From: Gymnogyps californianus
Lineage: Eukaryota; Chordata; Aves; Accipitriformes; Cathartidae
Direction of reading: 5' to 3'
Assembly (NCBI RefSeq): GCF_018139145.2
Contig: NC_059478.1
Span: forward strand, 36,249,001-36,313,000
Length of the DNA: 64,000 nt
The position numbers and the translations under genes were made by a program. Below are positions 1-11,630 of the stretch, piece by piece; position 1 is the stretch's first letter, and each line of letters opens with the position of its first letter. Below the pieces are notes generated by a model that did not search any database, had not been told where the DNA came from, and worked only from the letters and a program-made list of their open reading frames with translations.

Positions 1-2600
1 GCCATCACGTTCTGCGCGCTAACATGATTTCATTCTCACCCCTGGATTTATTGCATGGATTTGTATCTGAATGGACAAGAAAAACAAGGGGCAAATGAGT
101 ATGTAAGAAGCGCGCCAGGCAGGGAGCACACGCCGTGCTTGCAGCAGCTCCAAAGACGGCCTCCGAGGGCAGGGTGGGTGCAGGCAGCGCGGAGCAGCTG
201 TCAGGACGCAGCTCAGAGCAAGCAGCAGTGAATGCGTGACGTCCAGAACCCTACGAGACACTAAAAAAAATAAAAGAAGAAGAAAAAAGAGCCAAACCTT
301 ATATTAAGTCTACTTTGGAAAACCGTGACCCACTTCGAAACAATTCACAACGTCACCGCCAGCTGACACCAGTCACATTTTTAATTTTTACTGTCCCGGT
401 TTGTGATGATTTAATAATGTGCATTGTCAAATTCTGTCTTTAAATTTTAATTGCTAAAATTCGTCTTTGAAGAATATTTTTCAGTATCAAGAATGTAAAT
501 AGAAATAGGGCCGAACAGGAATAATATGAATAATTCAGCCTTACAATGTGCAAGTTTTATACTTGGAAATGAGTGATTCACTCCTACTGTATATTGTCAT
601 CACGAAGTGCAGACATTAAAATATGGAAAAAAATGTGAATAAGCCATAATTATTTAATGGCGTCGTAAGATCAGGATTTTTTAGATTGTATTTTAATTAC
701 AACGTAACTTACAGTGCGAATTTCATGTCCTGGGTTTCTAAAAGAGCCAGCTTACTTCAAAACAAGAGAGTGCCCGGTGCCAGCTCGCCCGTGAGTGCCG
801 TGTTTGCCGGTCTGCCTGAAGCGGGTCACGGCTCTCTCGAAGGACGGCGTGCGGACTCCCTGCTGCCAGGCAGGAGGCTTGGCATTGCACGCAGCGCAGG
901 CGTTTCCTAGCGGGAGTTGCAGGACTGTGATCTCCTGGTTGCAGCGTAAGGAACGCGAGCAGGCTGTCCCTGTCCGCTCGGCGGGTGAAGCAGACTCGCG
1001 GCCAGCGGCACTTGAGGTGCCCGTCTCTGCTGGAGGTCGGGTGCCCGGCTCCGCTGCCACTAAGACGGGGACAGGACCCGACGGAGGCACTGCTGCTCTG
1101 CCCTCCATCATCTGCACGTCTCCGCGCGCTCTGAAACCTCTGGGGAAAGAAAAAAGGATGAAAAGTTCCTCTCTTGCCTTATCGACCCAGAGGTGTAAGT
1201 CTGCTCCTGCAACCAAAAACTTGCTAGATTCCAGCATTTTCTAGATTTGGTAAAATTCCTTCTGCTTCTGTAACTTCTGAATTCCTGCCTTCGTCCTGTA
1301 ATGGAAATACCTGTGTGCGGTTTGGGGCTGGGGTGCGTTCAAAGGCAGGGCCCCGAGGGCGACCGAGGTTTGTCCTGCAGAAGGTCCCTGGCCCCGAGGG
1401 AGCGGGTCCTTCCCATCCCCCGCTGCTGCAGGCGGGTGCAGTAGCTGCAGCAAAAAGAAGAAAAGCATATTGACACCTTGGTACGCCCGGCGGATTTTGT
1501 CTTTTCTGAGCAGAGAAATAATACATTGTGCTTGACACTACACCTACAATTTTACACCTCAGCGATTTTAATATTACGAATAACAGATACCTAACACCAG
1601 GACCCAGAGCTCTGCGAAGGAGGCTGCAGCGCTGCGGGGTTACCTGGGGCTCCAGCTCCTCCGCTGCAATTCATCCTGTGTGCTTTGGATGGCAGAGCTC
1701 CTTCTGCCTGAATCCCTGGTTTTGTTTACTTATAAAATTCTCTCTCTAAACACACAGAAATATGGACATAGGCGAACTACGCTGACGCGTTTGTGTGCCG
1801 AGCCAACTTTTAGCTGATGAGCTGCATAAATAATTTCACAGGAGCGGACCCAGCGGCGGTGCTCTGCAGACCCCTGCTCCCGCACAGCACCCTCCCTGGT
1901 GCTGCAAAGGTGTCCGAGCCCACAGCCTGCACACCGGGCACCGGTGGCTGTCGGTGCTCCCCCCATCTGCTGAAGACTCTTCCCGTACTATTATTGCCTT
2001 CCAAAAAAGTGCAGAGAGAGATGTGAAAGCACGTCAGCGCTTTCGATCTTACCTGGACTCCAGGTAGGCAGACTGAATGCTCTATAAAGAAAATGAGTAA
2101 GAAAGCGTTTACAGCCATGGCGTGTTTACCATAAATCATTAAATGAACAGTAAACTTAATTTCAAAGACACAAACTAGCACTGTGAATATTTAGGCTTTC
2201 AGGTTTACTGAAAGAGTAGCAAGCAAAGTTATAGAAAAGGGACTGCTCTAAAAAAACATAAATATTTATAAATATCAGTGAAAATCTAAACTTATGTATT
2301 CTTATTAATTTATAAACATCTGGTTTTCCTACAGAAAAGTGAGACTTCATGCATTTTCCAAGTAACTCTAAGTTTCCAAGCAGCAAACTGCAGCTTGAAG
2401 ACCTCCGCCGGGGTTTCCTCGTCCTCCTCCAGCAAACACAGACGCGGTGCGGGTGGGTCTTGTCGCTCTGTTTGTGTCTCTGCCGCTGGCACTTGGAGAC
2501 ATTTATATCTACAAACAGCAGAAGTTAAGCACAGCCCGAGGAGACACGGTGGCACAGGATGGTGGGACGGTTGGCAGCTGGGAGCCTGGACGCGGTGCCT
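1..2600. other. No recognisable gene; unique-looking non-coding DNA
   Basis: I see no gene, RNA gene or transposon here. About 300-760 is AT-rich, and 262-293 is a short purine-rich run. About 780-1130 is more GC-rich with scattered CpG; its opposing 149- and 161-residue frames overlap and match no family I know. They are typical of stop-poor GC-rich DNA. The rest is mixed-composition sequence leading to the hexamer array that starts near 2601. Confidence 0.6.
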
Positions 2601-2611
2601 GTGGCATCCCT

Positions 2612-2989
2612 GTGGCTATCCTCATGGCTGTCCCCATAACCGTGGCCGTCCTTGTGGCCATCCCCGTCTCCTTTGCCATCCCTGTGGCTTTCCCCATGGC
2701 TGTCCCTGTTCCCATGGCCATCTCCACTCCGGTCCCCATCTCCTTTCCCATCTCTGTGGCCTTCGCCATGACCATCCCTGTGGTCATCCCCGTGGCTGTC
2801 CCCATCCCTGTGGCTGTCCTCATGGCTGTCTCCATCTCCATGGTCATTGCCATAAATGTCCCCATGGCCGTCCCCATTCCCCTCACCAGGGCTGTCCCTA
2901 TGCCTGTCCCCATCCCCGTGGCTGTCCCCATGACCATCCTTGTCCCTGTGGCTGTCCCTGTCTCCACGTCCATCCCCGTGGCTGTGCCT
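2612..2989. repeat. Hexamer minisatellite, register-locked, about 63 units
   Basis: The stretch divides into degenerate hexamers such as GTGGCT, GTCCCC, ATCCCT and ATGGCC. The first GTGGCT (2612-2617) and the last (2978-2983) are 366 bp apart, exactly 61 units, so there is no net register change. A one-base slip sits just upstream near 2605. The period of six gives dipeptide-repeat translations (Val/Met/Ile alternating with Ala/Pro in one frame) and keeps several frames on both strands open at once, which explains the cluster of 200-300 residue frames. This is most likely a slippage-derived minisatellite and not a gene. The complementary unit (GGGGAY type) recurs in the array at 34381. Confidence 0.9.
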
Positions 2990-3090
2990 TGGCCGGGGGC
3001 ACGGGGGCTCTGCTCCCATGGGGGCCTGGCTCTGGGTGCACGTGGTCTGCAAACCCCCCTGCTTTGTCCGGGCTGTGGGTCCCGGGGGGT

Positions 3091-3109
3091 CCCAGCCCCA
3101 GCCCCAGCC
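3091..3109. repeat. Short (CCCAGC)3 tandem repeat
   Basis: Three copies of a CCCAGC hexamer lie 100 bp beyond the main hexamer array in the same C-rich strand composition. It looks like a satellite patch of the same slippage-prone tract. Confidence 0.75.
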
Positions 3110-3761
3110 CCCGGTGTCCTGCCCATCCGTGCCCACAGCCACACACGCTCCTGGGGGAAGCAAAGGTGTTTGGTGGGACTCCCTCCCGCAGTGCGCTTTG
3201 CAAGGTATGCTGGATACCCGAGAAAAAATGGTGGTCAAAGCTAATCAAAAGACTATCAGAAATTAATTGTTCACCTCTTTTCTACACAATATGAAAATAA
3301 TTGCTGCTGTGGCTCCCATAGTGTTTCGCAGTGTGTGCGAGAGAACAGGCACCCTGATAGGCAGATGTCTGATGGCAAGTTACAATAAATATTCATATAG
3401 ATATTTAATACTAAAACATTTCTTCTCTACTACTTCTGCTTTACTTATTTCTAGTTGCTGGAGAAGCAGACATATTAGAATATTAATTTTCCGCTTTACT
3501 GGAATGATTTCAGAGTCAAGTGCCGTCAGAACGCCGAATGCAAATGCGAGCAGAGGGGGTGTGACTCACACTAATCCCCTTCGCTGCATTTAAGAAAAAA
3601 AAGCTTATTTATTTGCCTTTCCTTTATTTGGAGACCGCTTCAGATTTTTCAAGAATGCTTTAGCGGAGGTTTAAGCCAGATACGTATCGAGAGCGCATCC
3701 TCACAGGTGTGAGCGTGTTGCTTTCTGCCTCAGAGGCATTTGCCAGGAGGCTTCACATTCG
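3110..3761. other. No recognisable gene
   Basis: Mixed-composition DNA between the hexamer region and the next small tandem repeat. No domain, RNA gene or transposon end was recognised. About 3290-3660 is AT-rich. Confidence 0.6.
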
Positions 3762-3813
3762 GGGACCGAAGGCAGACCCCTCGGGACCGAAGGCAGACCC
3801 CTCGGGACCGAAG
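3762..3813. repeat. 21-bp tandem repeat, 2.5 copies
   Basis: The unit starts GGGACCGAAGGCAGACC and is 21 bp long: 3762-3782, 3783-3803 (identical) and a partial third copy from 3804. Because 21 is divisible by three, a plus-strand frame through it shows a seven-residue repeat (GPKADPS). No protein family is recognisable, so I read it as a local duplication and not coding. Confidence 0.9.
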
Positions 3814-3950
3814 CCTGCCCGCCGGCCGCCCGGGCTGCGCAGGCTGGCGCTGCTCGGCGTGCACGACGGAGCCGCTCACCTTGCAGCGCAGGTAGCGCTG
3901 CCCCAGCGCGTTGTCAGTCGCGCTTTTGTGGCGGTCTCTGATACGGGAGC

Positions 3951-3980
3951 GGTAATCTGCCGACGAGAGGGGTAATCTGC
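3951..3980. repeat. Short 20-bp direct duplication
   Basis: GGTAATCTGC occurs at 3951-3960 and again at 3971-3980, giving a 20-bp period. Small local duplication with no further context. Confidence 0.6.
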
Positions 3981-4981
3981 TCAAAGCGTAAAGCAGGCTG
4001 AAGGTTAAATTTTGCATTTTCCACTGAATTTGCACGTAGCTGCTTGCAAATGGCCAGCTTGGTGCTTTCATTGAAATATGCATATTCTGCTTAGGTATTC
4101 ATTTAAATTCATCTCCTTGGGACGAGGTATCGGAGGAAATAGCCGTTTGTCACTACTCAAGATGTTTCAGCTAAGCTTGTACCGCAGCGAGAAAATGGGC
4201 ACCGTCCCGGCTGTGGTCAAGAAGCGAAGGTCAAAGCAGCAATGTCCAGGTCCTTGATCAGGGCTCAGCTCTCAGGCAGGGATCTGATATCAAGTAGTAA
4301 ACTTGGGTGTGTTCTTTCTCTAGAGACAATGGGTAGTCCTCTGAGCAGGGAGGAGAAGAACATATCTGAAAGACCTTGCTGATGAAGGCAGAAAAATGAT
4401 GTGGGTGGCAATAATGTTTAATTTTGATTAGATGATAGTATTTCAGGAGGGCAGTTTGGGTTTTTTTACATAGTTGATACTGACTGTTTGCTCATTTTGT
4501 GGAATTTATTATCAGATCAATTGGTTTAGGCAGCTGGGGAGAAGGGTCTCCGGTACTGTTTAAGATAAAAAATGCTGTCTCTCTTCAATAAATCCAATCC
4601 AATCGGTATTAAATCTTTTGGTAAATATCTTGAAGAAATTAGGTCTCCTAGTGTTTGTGCTTGTGGATCAAGGAGAGAAAGATGGAGTCAGATGGTTTTC
4701 AGGTAAGCAAACAGGGAGTTTGTTATTTCAAGTAATGGATAGAGTGCTACCTAAAGTCAAATAAAACAATATAAACAAAAGCCACGTACACACATATTCT
4801 TCCCAGGTACCACACTAAGCGAGAAATGCTCCAGGAGCTCCTGGAGCCGTGCAGAAACCAGCAAAAACACCTCGTGCACAGTGTGAAAACACAAACCTGG
4901 CGATTTATCGTCACCCTGCGAGAAGGCGCTGGATCAGAGCCACACCGCGGCGGGGAGGGGAGCGCTCACCGGCGACAGCCG
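3981..4981. other. No recognisable gene
   Basis: AT-rich to mixed non-coding DNA. I found no domain, RNA gene, microsatellite or transposon terminus. Confidence 0.6.
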
Positions 4982-5055
4982 CCCTCCTCGCTGGGGCACG
5001 GGGGGGACAGCACCGTCACCCTCCTCGCTGGGGCACAGGGGGGGACAGGACCATC
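4982..5055. repeat. 37-bp tandem duplication, G-rich
   Basis: CCCTCCTCGCTGGGGCAC begins at 4982 and recurs at 5019, 37 bp later. In both copies it is followed by a run of seven G and then GACAG. The copies differ by a few bases. The G runs make it a possible quadruplex-forming tract, but it has fewer G tracts than the array at 34381. Confidence 0.85.
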
Positions 5056-5860
5056 CCATCGGTGCTCACATGGGATGAGGTTGCATGCCATGCCTGCGGT
5101 GTCCAGCCCTCGGGGACAACTTTCTGCTGCCACTGAGACATTCAGCTTTACGGGGAAAGCATGCACCAGCCCTGGCACAACGGGCTGTACAGGATAAATA
5201 CAGGGAGCTGTTTCCCTTCCAGACATGACCAGGACACCCCTTGGGAGCCAGGTTTACATCTTGGATGCTCCGCTCTGCAATCAAGCTTCAAGACTGATGG
5301 TTGAGGATGATACTGAAGATCGTATAGCAAATACTGCAATCCTACATGAATTTCTGCTGGATATGGACTTGTCTATCTCAGCTTATCTGCCAAGCACCTG
5401 AAACACGGTGAGATGTTCAGGGATCCGGAATATGTGTTGGGAGAGGTGCCAGGCGGGGATGCCCCCCAGGGACACTAAATGTGGTGGAGCACGTTAGGGG
5501 ACAGCCAGGCTGGCAGCTTCGTGCCATCTCCCGACTTCGTGAGGTCTCCAGCACGCCCGCACGCAAACCGCTCTGATTCACGCCTCACTCCCAATGCAAC
5601 CACCGTGCAAGGACGGGTTTGCACACTGTGCCATGTGGGTGCAATGGCAGCGGGCACGGCGTCTGGGCATGGGGCACGGGGAGCTGGGGCACGTGCACGG
5701 AGCCTGGCCGCGAGGCAGTAAGTCCTACGAGCTCTTCCCTTAAGTTAACAGGGTCCCCAAGGATGAGATTTAACAGGATCCCCATGGGTGGGGGTCCTCA
5801 GTGACCCCCCGACAACAACCTCGGCACTTCCAGCCCGCCTCTCAAATCGTAGCTGCTTTG
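5056..5860. other. No recognisable gene
   Basis: Mixed to GC-rich sequence. Overlapping 60-90 residue frames on both strands have no recognisable domain and no consistent codon structure. Confidence 0.6.
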
Positions 5861-5887
5861 TCGTCGTCGTCGTTGTTGTTGTTGTTG
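5861..5887. repeat. Compound microsatellite (TCG)4(TTG)5
   Basis: Four perfect TCG units (5861-5872) run directly into five perfect TTG units (5873-5887). TTG differs from TCG by one C-to-T change at a CpG, so the compound structure is easily explained by deamination of part of an original TCG array followed by slippage. Confidence 0.92.
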
Positions 5888-8800
5888 TTTTCTCCAAGGG
5901 TAGAAGCATATGTGCGTAATTTGTAATTTCAAGCGATTTGTTGCCTGCACCTTTAAAAGTCTGGAGAAGGGCGTTAATTGCCCCCTCTTGGCTTTAGTTC
6001 CTGCGAATGTGTTCCTTATTGTCTTCCTTGAGCCAGCAGTGCAATCGCTGCTCAACCCAGAAAGGCAGATGCAACATTTCTAATATTAATACAATAGTGT
6101 CCGAATATTCTGCAGTTCCCCAGCATCTGTCACAGATGGCTCCAGAAGAAATCTGCTGCTATTATAAGATCTCATTTAAAATTTTGATATCTGCTTTAAA
6201 AGGGCAAACCCTGCCAGCTGACAAATAATAAGTGGCCCTTTTGTATTCTGTTCCATTCTTATCCATTTTTCATGCTTTAGCAAGGTGAAGCTTTCTAATC
6301 AAGGAAAAGTAGCATGGGCAAGTGTAGATAATATATTTTGATGTAGGTTTGTAATGAATACGGTATTTATTAAGACACAAGTCATTAAAAGAAGCCTTGC
6401 ATGGCTGTTGCACATTATTTTATTGATTTTTTAAAATGCATGGATCAAGGCGAGGATTATGCTTTACAAGAAACATTTCTATTTCTAATCTTTAATTTGA
6501 TAATGCATCACCGTATTTGTTGATGTCTGCCATTTAAGGTTTTGTGGGTTTTTTTTCTGTACACATGCTGTGAATTTTAAATTCAGGGCAAGCTTTGAAA
6601 GAAGAGGACTCGAGCTGTAGAGAGTAATGATGAAAGTTTGGAGAATAGATTGAGGTCATTGCTTCTCTTTTCGATCTTTTATTCGTGTGTGCGGATGTAG
6701 GGTGATCTGACTCCTACTGAAGTCAATTATAAAGCTACTTTTTATTGCAGTAGTGAAGGAAGAAGTTCCTTGTAGACATAACAGATGTCAAATGGATAGT
6801 CTTGGGGGATGAAGAATCATCTTTATCAACAGAATAAATACAGCCTGGGCATCAGCAATGAGAATTCCCTCGAACCTCTTGCCGATATGTATTAATCATC
6901 GCTGGAGTTAACACGCTGTGACGAAGGTTTGGGTGGGGACGGCGCCCTCCCTCCTGCGCTGGCGCAGCCCATGGGTGCTGTGCCGGGGCTGTCCCCAGCT
7001 GGCTGCACAGCTGGGCAAACCCGCTGCTTTTGCAAACTTTTGGAGCTTGGAGATTGGCCTCATTTATCAAGAGATCAGACGATGCTGGTACTTATCACTA
7101 TCAATCACTGCACGTTCGGACGGCATTTAACTTAGTGATTGTTTTTACTTGACATCTGCAGCACAGCCCCTCCATTTTTTGTCTTCCTTCATATAAAAAA
7201 TATATATATACTGATTTAAACAACGTATGCATTCTCATGTAGTAAATTATGCCCTTTTTTTTTATTTAAAAAGATAGGAAAAAAGAAATTAAGATTAAGA
7301 TTAGACCTTCAAGCACTATCTCAGTTGGCTGGGGTCCCGCGGCCAGGCGGAAGAGCCTGCCTGCAGGGTGTCACACCACGAGCCAGCAGACTCCGAGACA
7401 CAGGACGGGGTGTGTGGTGCTGGGGGACGTGGCGCCCGGTCAGCAGATGCTGAAGCGCCTGTGCTAGCTGCCATAAACCTACCTAAGGGAAAGCGTGAGG
7501 TAGGGAGATGCACGCACAGCTTTGGCAAAAGTCCTCGCTTCTTACACTTGTTCCTACTCTTGAGAGGAAACGATAATTACTTTTAAAAGGCCGACTTTGT
7601 CACCGTATTGCTCCTCTGCACCGTGTTGCAATGGGGAGATGGGTAAGGGCGAGTGACCCTTCGCTGGGTGATGCAGCAGCGGGAGCACGTGGTCGGAGAA
7701 AGGGGGGACACCAGCAGTGACACTAAGCTGGGGACCAAGCCCACACCGGCCAGTCCTGCTGCTTTCCCAGCCCTGGGGTTGGGGAAGGAGCTGCTACTGA
7801 TGGTCACCAGCGGTCACCAGTGGTCACCAGTGGCGTTGTGTGATGGGAATGCTGCCGGGCTTGGGCTTTAAATATGCAGATGGTGTTTGGATTTCTTTTA
7901 AGGTAGGCACAAAGCTAGTGATTAAGCAGAATGTTGCAAATACCGTTTTAAATTAATTGGTTAAAAATAGATTATTGTTTTCTATATGTGATCAGCAAAG
8001 TCTGGTAAAACAAGTCTTTTGTGAAGAAATGAAGGGAAAAAAAAGAAAGAAAAGAACTGTTACTTTAATTCCTTATCTCAGTTCAGAATAAACTCTATCA
8101 TGATAGGGATGAATTGCAGTTTAATGCATGTCTGCGGGTTTTGTCTGTGGCTCCTTCTTGGAAAGAAAAGGAAGCTTTTCACCTCCGCTAGACTAGCAGG
8201 GCTCAGAAAGAGCTGGGATAAAAGGAGATGGTGAGTGATTTGAAAGGACGTTGACCCCAGCCATACTTTCACCACGACCTGCACGCCAAGAAGATTTTTC
8301 TTGTCTCTCCTGCGAGAGCTGTGCGGGTACCGAGGGATGGATCGTAGCCTCTGTGCCGCCGGGCACAGAAATGCCTGGAGTGTGTGTGGCTGAGGAAGGA
8401 CTGGAAGCGTGTGGGTCAAAGCAAACGTGGAGGGAAGGCAGGGCACAGCAAGCGGGCAGCCGTGAACCACACAGAGAAGGTGAGGAAAGGCTGCATTCTC
8501 CAGGCTCCGGAGCTCCTGAAGAGACTCCCACTTTCCTTTCTGTTCTTCTGAAAATATGGCAAATCAAACACTATGGGCATTTTAAAAATGAGTATCATTG
8601 GTCTATTAAATGAGTCGAGCATCTACAAGCTATTTTTCAAATACTAATTTATTGATATTGATTATCTGCTTTCCAAGGCTTTCTACTGTCACCCCATGCT
8701 AATAATTGCAAGTCCCTGTAATGCGCTGGTGCAGGTGTTTGTTAGGAAGGTGTTGGTAAAGGCACTCAGACTCCATCACGTATGGATTGAGATACTATTT

Positions 8801-9170
8801 ATTGGAGCTAACACGAGCAGGGAAGAGCAGATAGTATGGTAATCTGACGTCCCTTCAGATGCTGGGACCCCGAGTGTCGCAGCGTTGGACAGACATCCCA
8901 CCCGGGCACGGCAGCCTGCGAGTTCCCATCCGTGGAGAACTGCCTCGGCATTTTAGTCTGTAGAGCTCTCATAGGATTTTCCTAGGAGAAAACAACCCTA
9001 TCCATCATCTCTACTGTCAAACAAAAGGATGTTCACATGAGAACATGCTGCTTCACTGTAAGATAAAGCCACGGCCGGCCGGGTGGTGTAAGCGCCGGTG
9101 CCAACGGGAGCTGCCGCAGGTTCCTCCGTCGGGATTAGCCGGGGAGGCCATCCCACAACCGCAGGGTGTG
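5888..9170. other. No recognisable gene; mostly AT-rich non-coding DNA
   Basis: About 6000-6850 and 7870-8110 are AT-rich. The stretches near 6950, 7350-7450, 7680-7830 and 8880-9000 are more GC-rich. Apart from the 10-bp triplication at 7801 I see only short homopolymers. No frame resembles a known domain. Confidence 0.6.
7801..7833. repeat. 10-bp tandem repeat, three copies
   Basis: TGGTCACCAG, CGGTCACCAG and TGGTCACCAG lie head to tail at 7801-7830, followed by TGG. GGTCACC is itself a near-palindrome resembling an inverted GGTGA/TCACC pair. Likely a local slippage product. Confidence 0.85.
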
Positions 9171-9194
9171 CAGCAGCAGCAGCAGCAGCAGCAG
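9171..9194. repeat. (CAG)8 microsatellite
   Basis: Eight uninterrupted CAG units, followed by CAC TGC. The poly-Gln and poly-Cys translations on the two strands are by-products of the repeat. There is no surrounding gene structure. Confidence 0.95.
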
Positions 9195-10154
9195 CACTGC
9201 TCTGGCCCGTGCGTAACTGCTGTGTGGGTCACTAGCTCCCCGATGTACCGTGGTCTTTTGGTTAGGACCATTAGTACGGTATAGACCGAGCCTTTAGTAA
9301 ATGGGATATATGGATGAGGCACTGCATCCACTCTTGCTAGATGCTATTGCCTCCCCAGCAGTACTAATGTAATTTCCGATGAATTTTCATGAGACAGAAA
9401 CCTTTCCCGCTCCCTGTCACACTCAAACAAAATTCCTTTGGGTCTGCAATGTCTGGATTAAAAACCAGGTGACTACCTAACTCTCGGGAGTATTTCATGA
9501 TAAAACATAACCTGCCTCATTTTGTCTTGGGAGCCATTACCCCCACGATGCCTAAGAAGTGTCTATTACCTATTTGGTTTATGCTACTGACATCTTGCTT
9601 TCCAAGAACGATGTAGATTATTATCCCTAAGTGGAGGAATCATAGTGCTTTATGGAAAACCAGATCTCTTACTGAATTTGAGATATGTTTTCCCAAATCT
9701 GTAGCTTCCAGATTTTCATTCCAGTAGTTTGGTATCCAACACTGGTTTTCTAAAGCAGCTCCAACTTCCAAGCCGCGCTCTTGAACTTGAACACCTTCAT
9801 TCAGTAGCTCATATTTCCTCATTCCGAATAAATATTAGCTTTTTTGGTTTTACCATTTTTTTAATTGTTGTTCCTTTGTTGTGCTCACTTTATTGTTTAT
9901 GGCACACTCCATTTTACACTCCTAGCTAGCAAGCAGCCTTACTGTTTCGCATCTTCAGGACAAGAAGGTGTCGATTTGTCTTAGAGACTAGTCATAAAGA
10001 AAAACACCGAAGCAGGTATGTGCAACCGTGTAAAATGACAGGGATAAATAAGGACAGAAGTTAGAGGGGTCCTATGCGCTTGCTCTCATTTGGATGTCTC
10101 TGTTATTGGGAGGAAACCTGTTCTTCTCCCAGAAAGTTTTTGCCACGGGAATTT
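9195..10154. other. No recognisable gene
   Basis: Mixed to AT-rich non-coding DNA with no transposon signature and no domain in any frame. Confidence 0.6.
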
Positions 10155-10455
10155 GTCCCTTCCCAGTCCCAGCGGCGCCCAGGACCTGTCCGGAGGCAGC
10201 TCAGCCCGGGGGTCTGAGCTTAGAGGGGGCAGCCGGGGCGAGGAGAGGCGTGCGGGGCTAGGGAAGGGTGCCCAGGGGAGAGTGCCCATGGCAGGGGTGG
10301 GATGCTCTGCCAGGAGCTGGAGCGGGGAGCGAGGGGGATCACGGCGGGGAAGAGAGAGAGCGTGGTGGGGCTGTCGGGAAGGCGGCCGCCCGAGGGGCAG
10401 AGCCGTGCTGCCGAGAGGAGGGGGCGGCCGCGCGGTGCGGAGGGAGAGCCGAAGG
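10155..10455. promoter_or_regulatory. CpG-rich, G-rich patch (possible small CpG island)
   Basis: About 300 bp markedly richer in G, C and CpG than its surroundings, including two GGCGGCCGC-type stretches near 10381 and 10427. The plus strand is purine-rich (many GGGG and GAG runs). In birds such islands often mark promoters, but no adjoining gene or exon is recognisable. Open frames on both strands are explained by low stop-codon frequency. It could equally be a minor GC-rich patch without function. Confidence 0.35.
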
Positions 10456-11594
10456 GAAAACTGAGCCTGTGACAGGAATCTTTGTAGCATGGCATACAGG
10501 CTCCAGCTGACTAAATCATGCATTGTTTAAGAGTGGATATTATATTTCAAATAATGTATTTAATTTATCCTCAGAGTCTGTGTTATTTCTCATAGGAGCT
10601 CCCCGATTTTTATATCCATTTATCTCCACCAATTTCTGATATTTCTTAAAATAAACTTTGAAGTATTCATCACTTGAATTTTTAATATTTAAGACACTTT
10701 GGTGCATTCATTGTGTTGTACATGAAAATCACCCTCGTTAGGCAGCTTTGCGCAGCCAAGTGAACCTCGAGGAGCCCAGTACCCTTGGGAGGCATCAGCA
10801 AGTGCAGCCCGGAGTCACCATGCAGCTCTCGCTGCTCCGGGAGTCAGGCACACCTTGTGAAACCTTCCACCTCCTGAACAAAACCGGGTGGGCAAAAGGC
10901 TGAGGACCCAGAGCAGTGTCCCGATTACACTTGGAGGACCAGGGCAAGCCCAGGTTAGATAGGGGCAGATCCCCCTCCCCGTTTTAATGGTCCCACTATG
11001 CAAGAAAGCACGAGAGGGAATACGTAAAAACTGCCTGAATTCTTTAGCGGGGCAAGGGAAAAAAGTATTAAGGGCACACTTGGAAACAGCCCCTGTTATG
11101 GTGTGCTACATGCCACCCTGAGCCCAGAATGAATTAAATGGAATTTGCGGTCAAACAGTGAGAAATTATACTGTCAAGGTAGCAAATGCATCAGTGGGAT
11201 TTTCAATTTTACCTGATGAAATTGCATACATTGCTGGGAGAGAACAAATGCCTCTAGGAGAGAGCCTGGTTGAACTGAAGCATGCAAGTGCCCACATTCA
11301 AGAGAAATTCTTCAGCTTTGTCCTGGTCTTTGCTCTGAGTGTATAGCCAATAAAACCTTAATGAGTGTTTCTGAGTTTGGGCTTGACCTTTCCAAATTAG
11401 TTGGTCAAGGATATGACTATTACTGAAGTCTCAACGACAGCAAAAGGAGTAAGCGTTAATAACAGAAATACCCCAAAGCGAAGACTGAGTGCTGCTCCCT
11501 GCATAGGTTAAACCAGGCTGCTAATGGTGTGAGTGGTGAGTGAAGTCTGCAACACAGCAAAAGCCATCAAGGAAATTATTAAGGGGATTGGGGA

Positions 11595-11630
11595 CTTTCT
11601 TTTTCTTTCTTTCTTTCTTTTTTTTTTTTC
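11595..11630. repeat. (TTTC)n microsatellite with poly-T
   Basis: Imperfect TTTC units run into about a dozen T. Read on the other strand it is a GAAA repeat with an A run. No SINE or other body is recognisable beside it. Confidence 0.85.

Noticed and set aside
752..1244. Opposed 149- and 161-residue frames
   Set aside because: GC-rich stop-poor DNA; both strands are equally open and neither resembles a known protein.
2395..3294. Cluster of long overlapping frames (200-300 residues) on both strands
   Set aside because: All run through the hexamer array, whose period of six keeps several frames open at once; the translations are dipeptide-type repeats with no domain.
6956..6970. 15-mer GCGCTGGCGCAGCCC shared with 63727-63741
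   Set aside because: Flanks do not match; likely a chance repeat of a GC-rich self-complementary word.
9053..9331. Minus-strand frame with a poly-Cys run
   Set aside because: Produced by the (CAG)8 microsatellite; no gene context.
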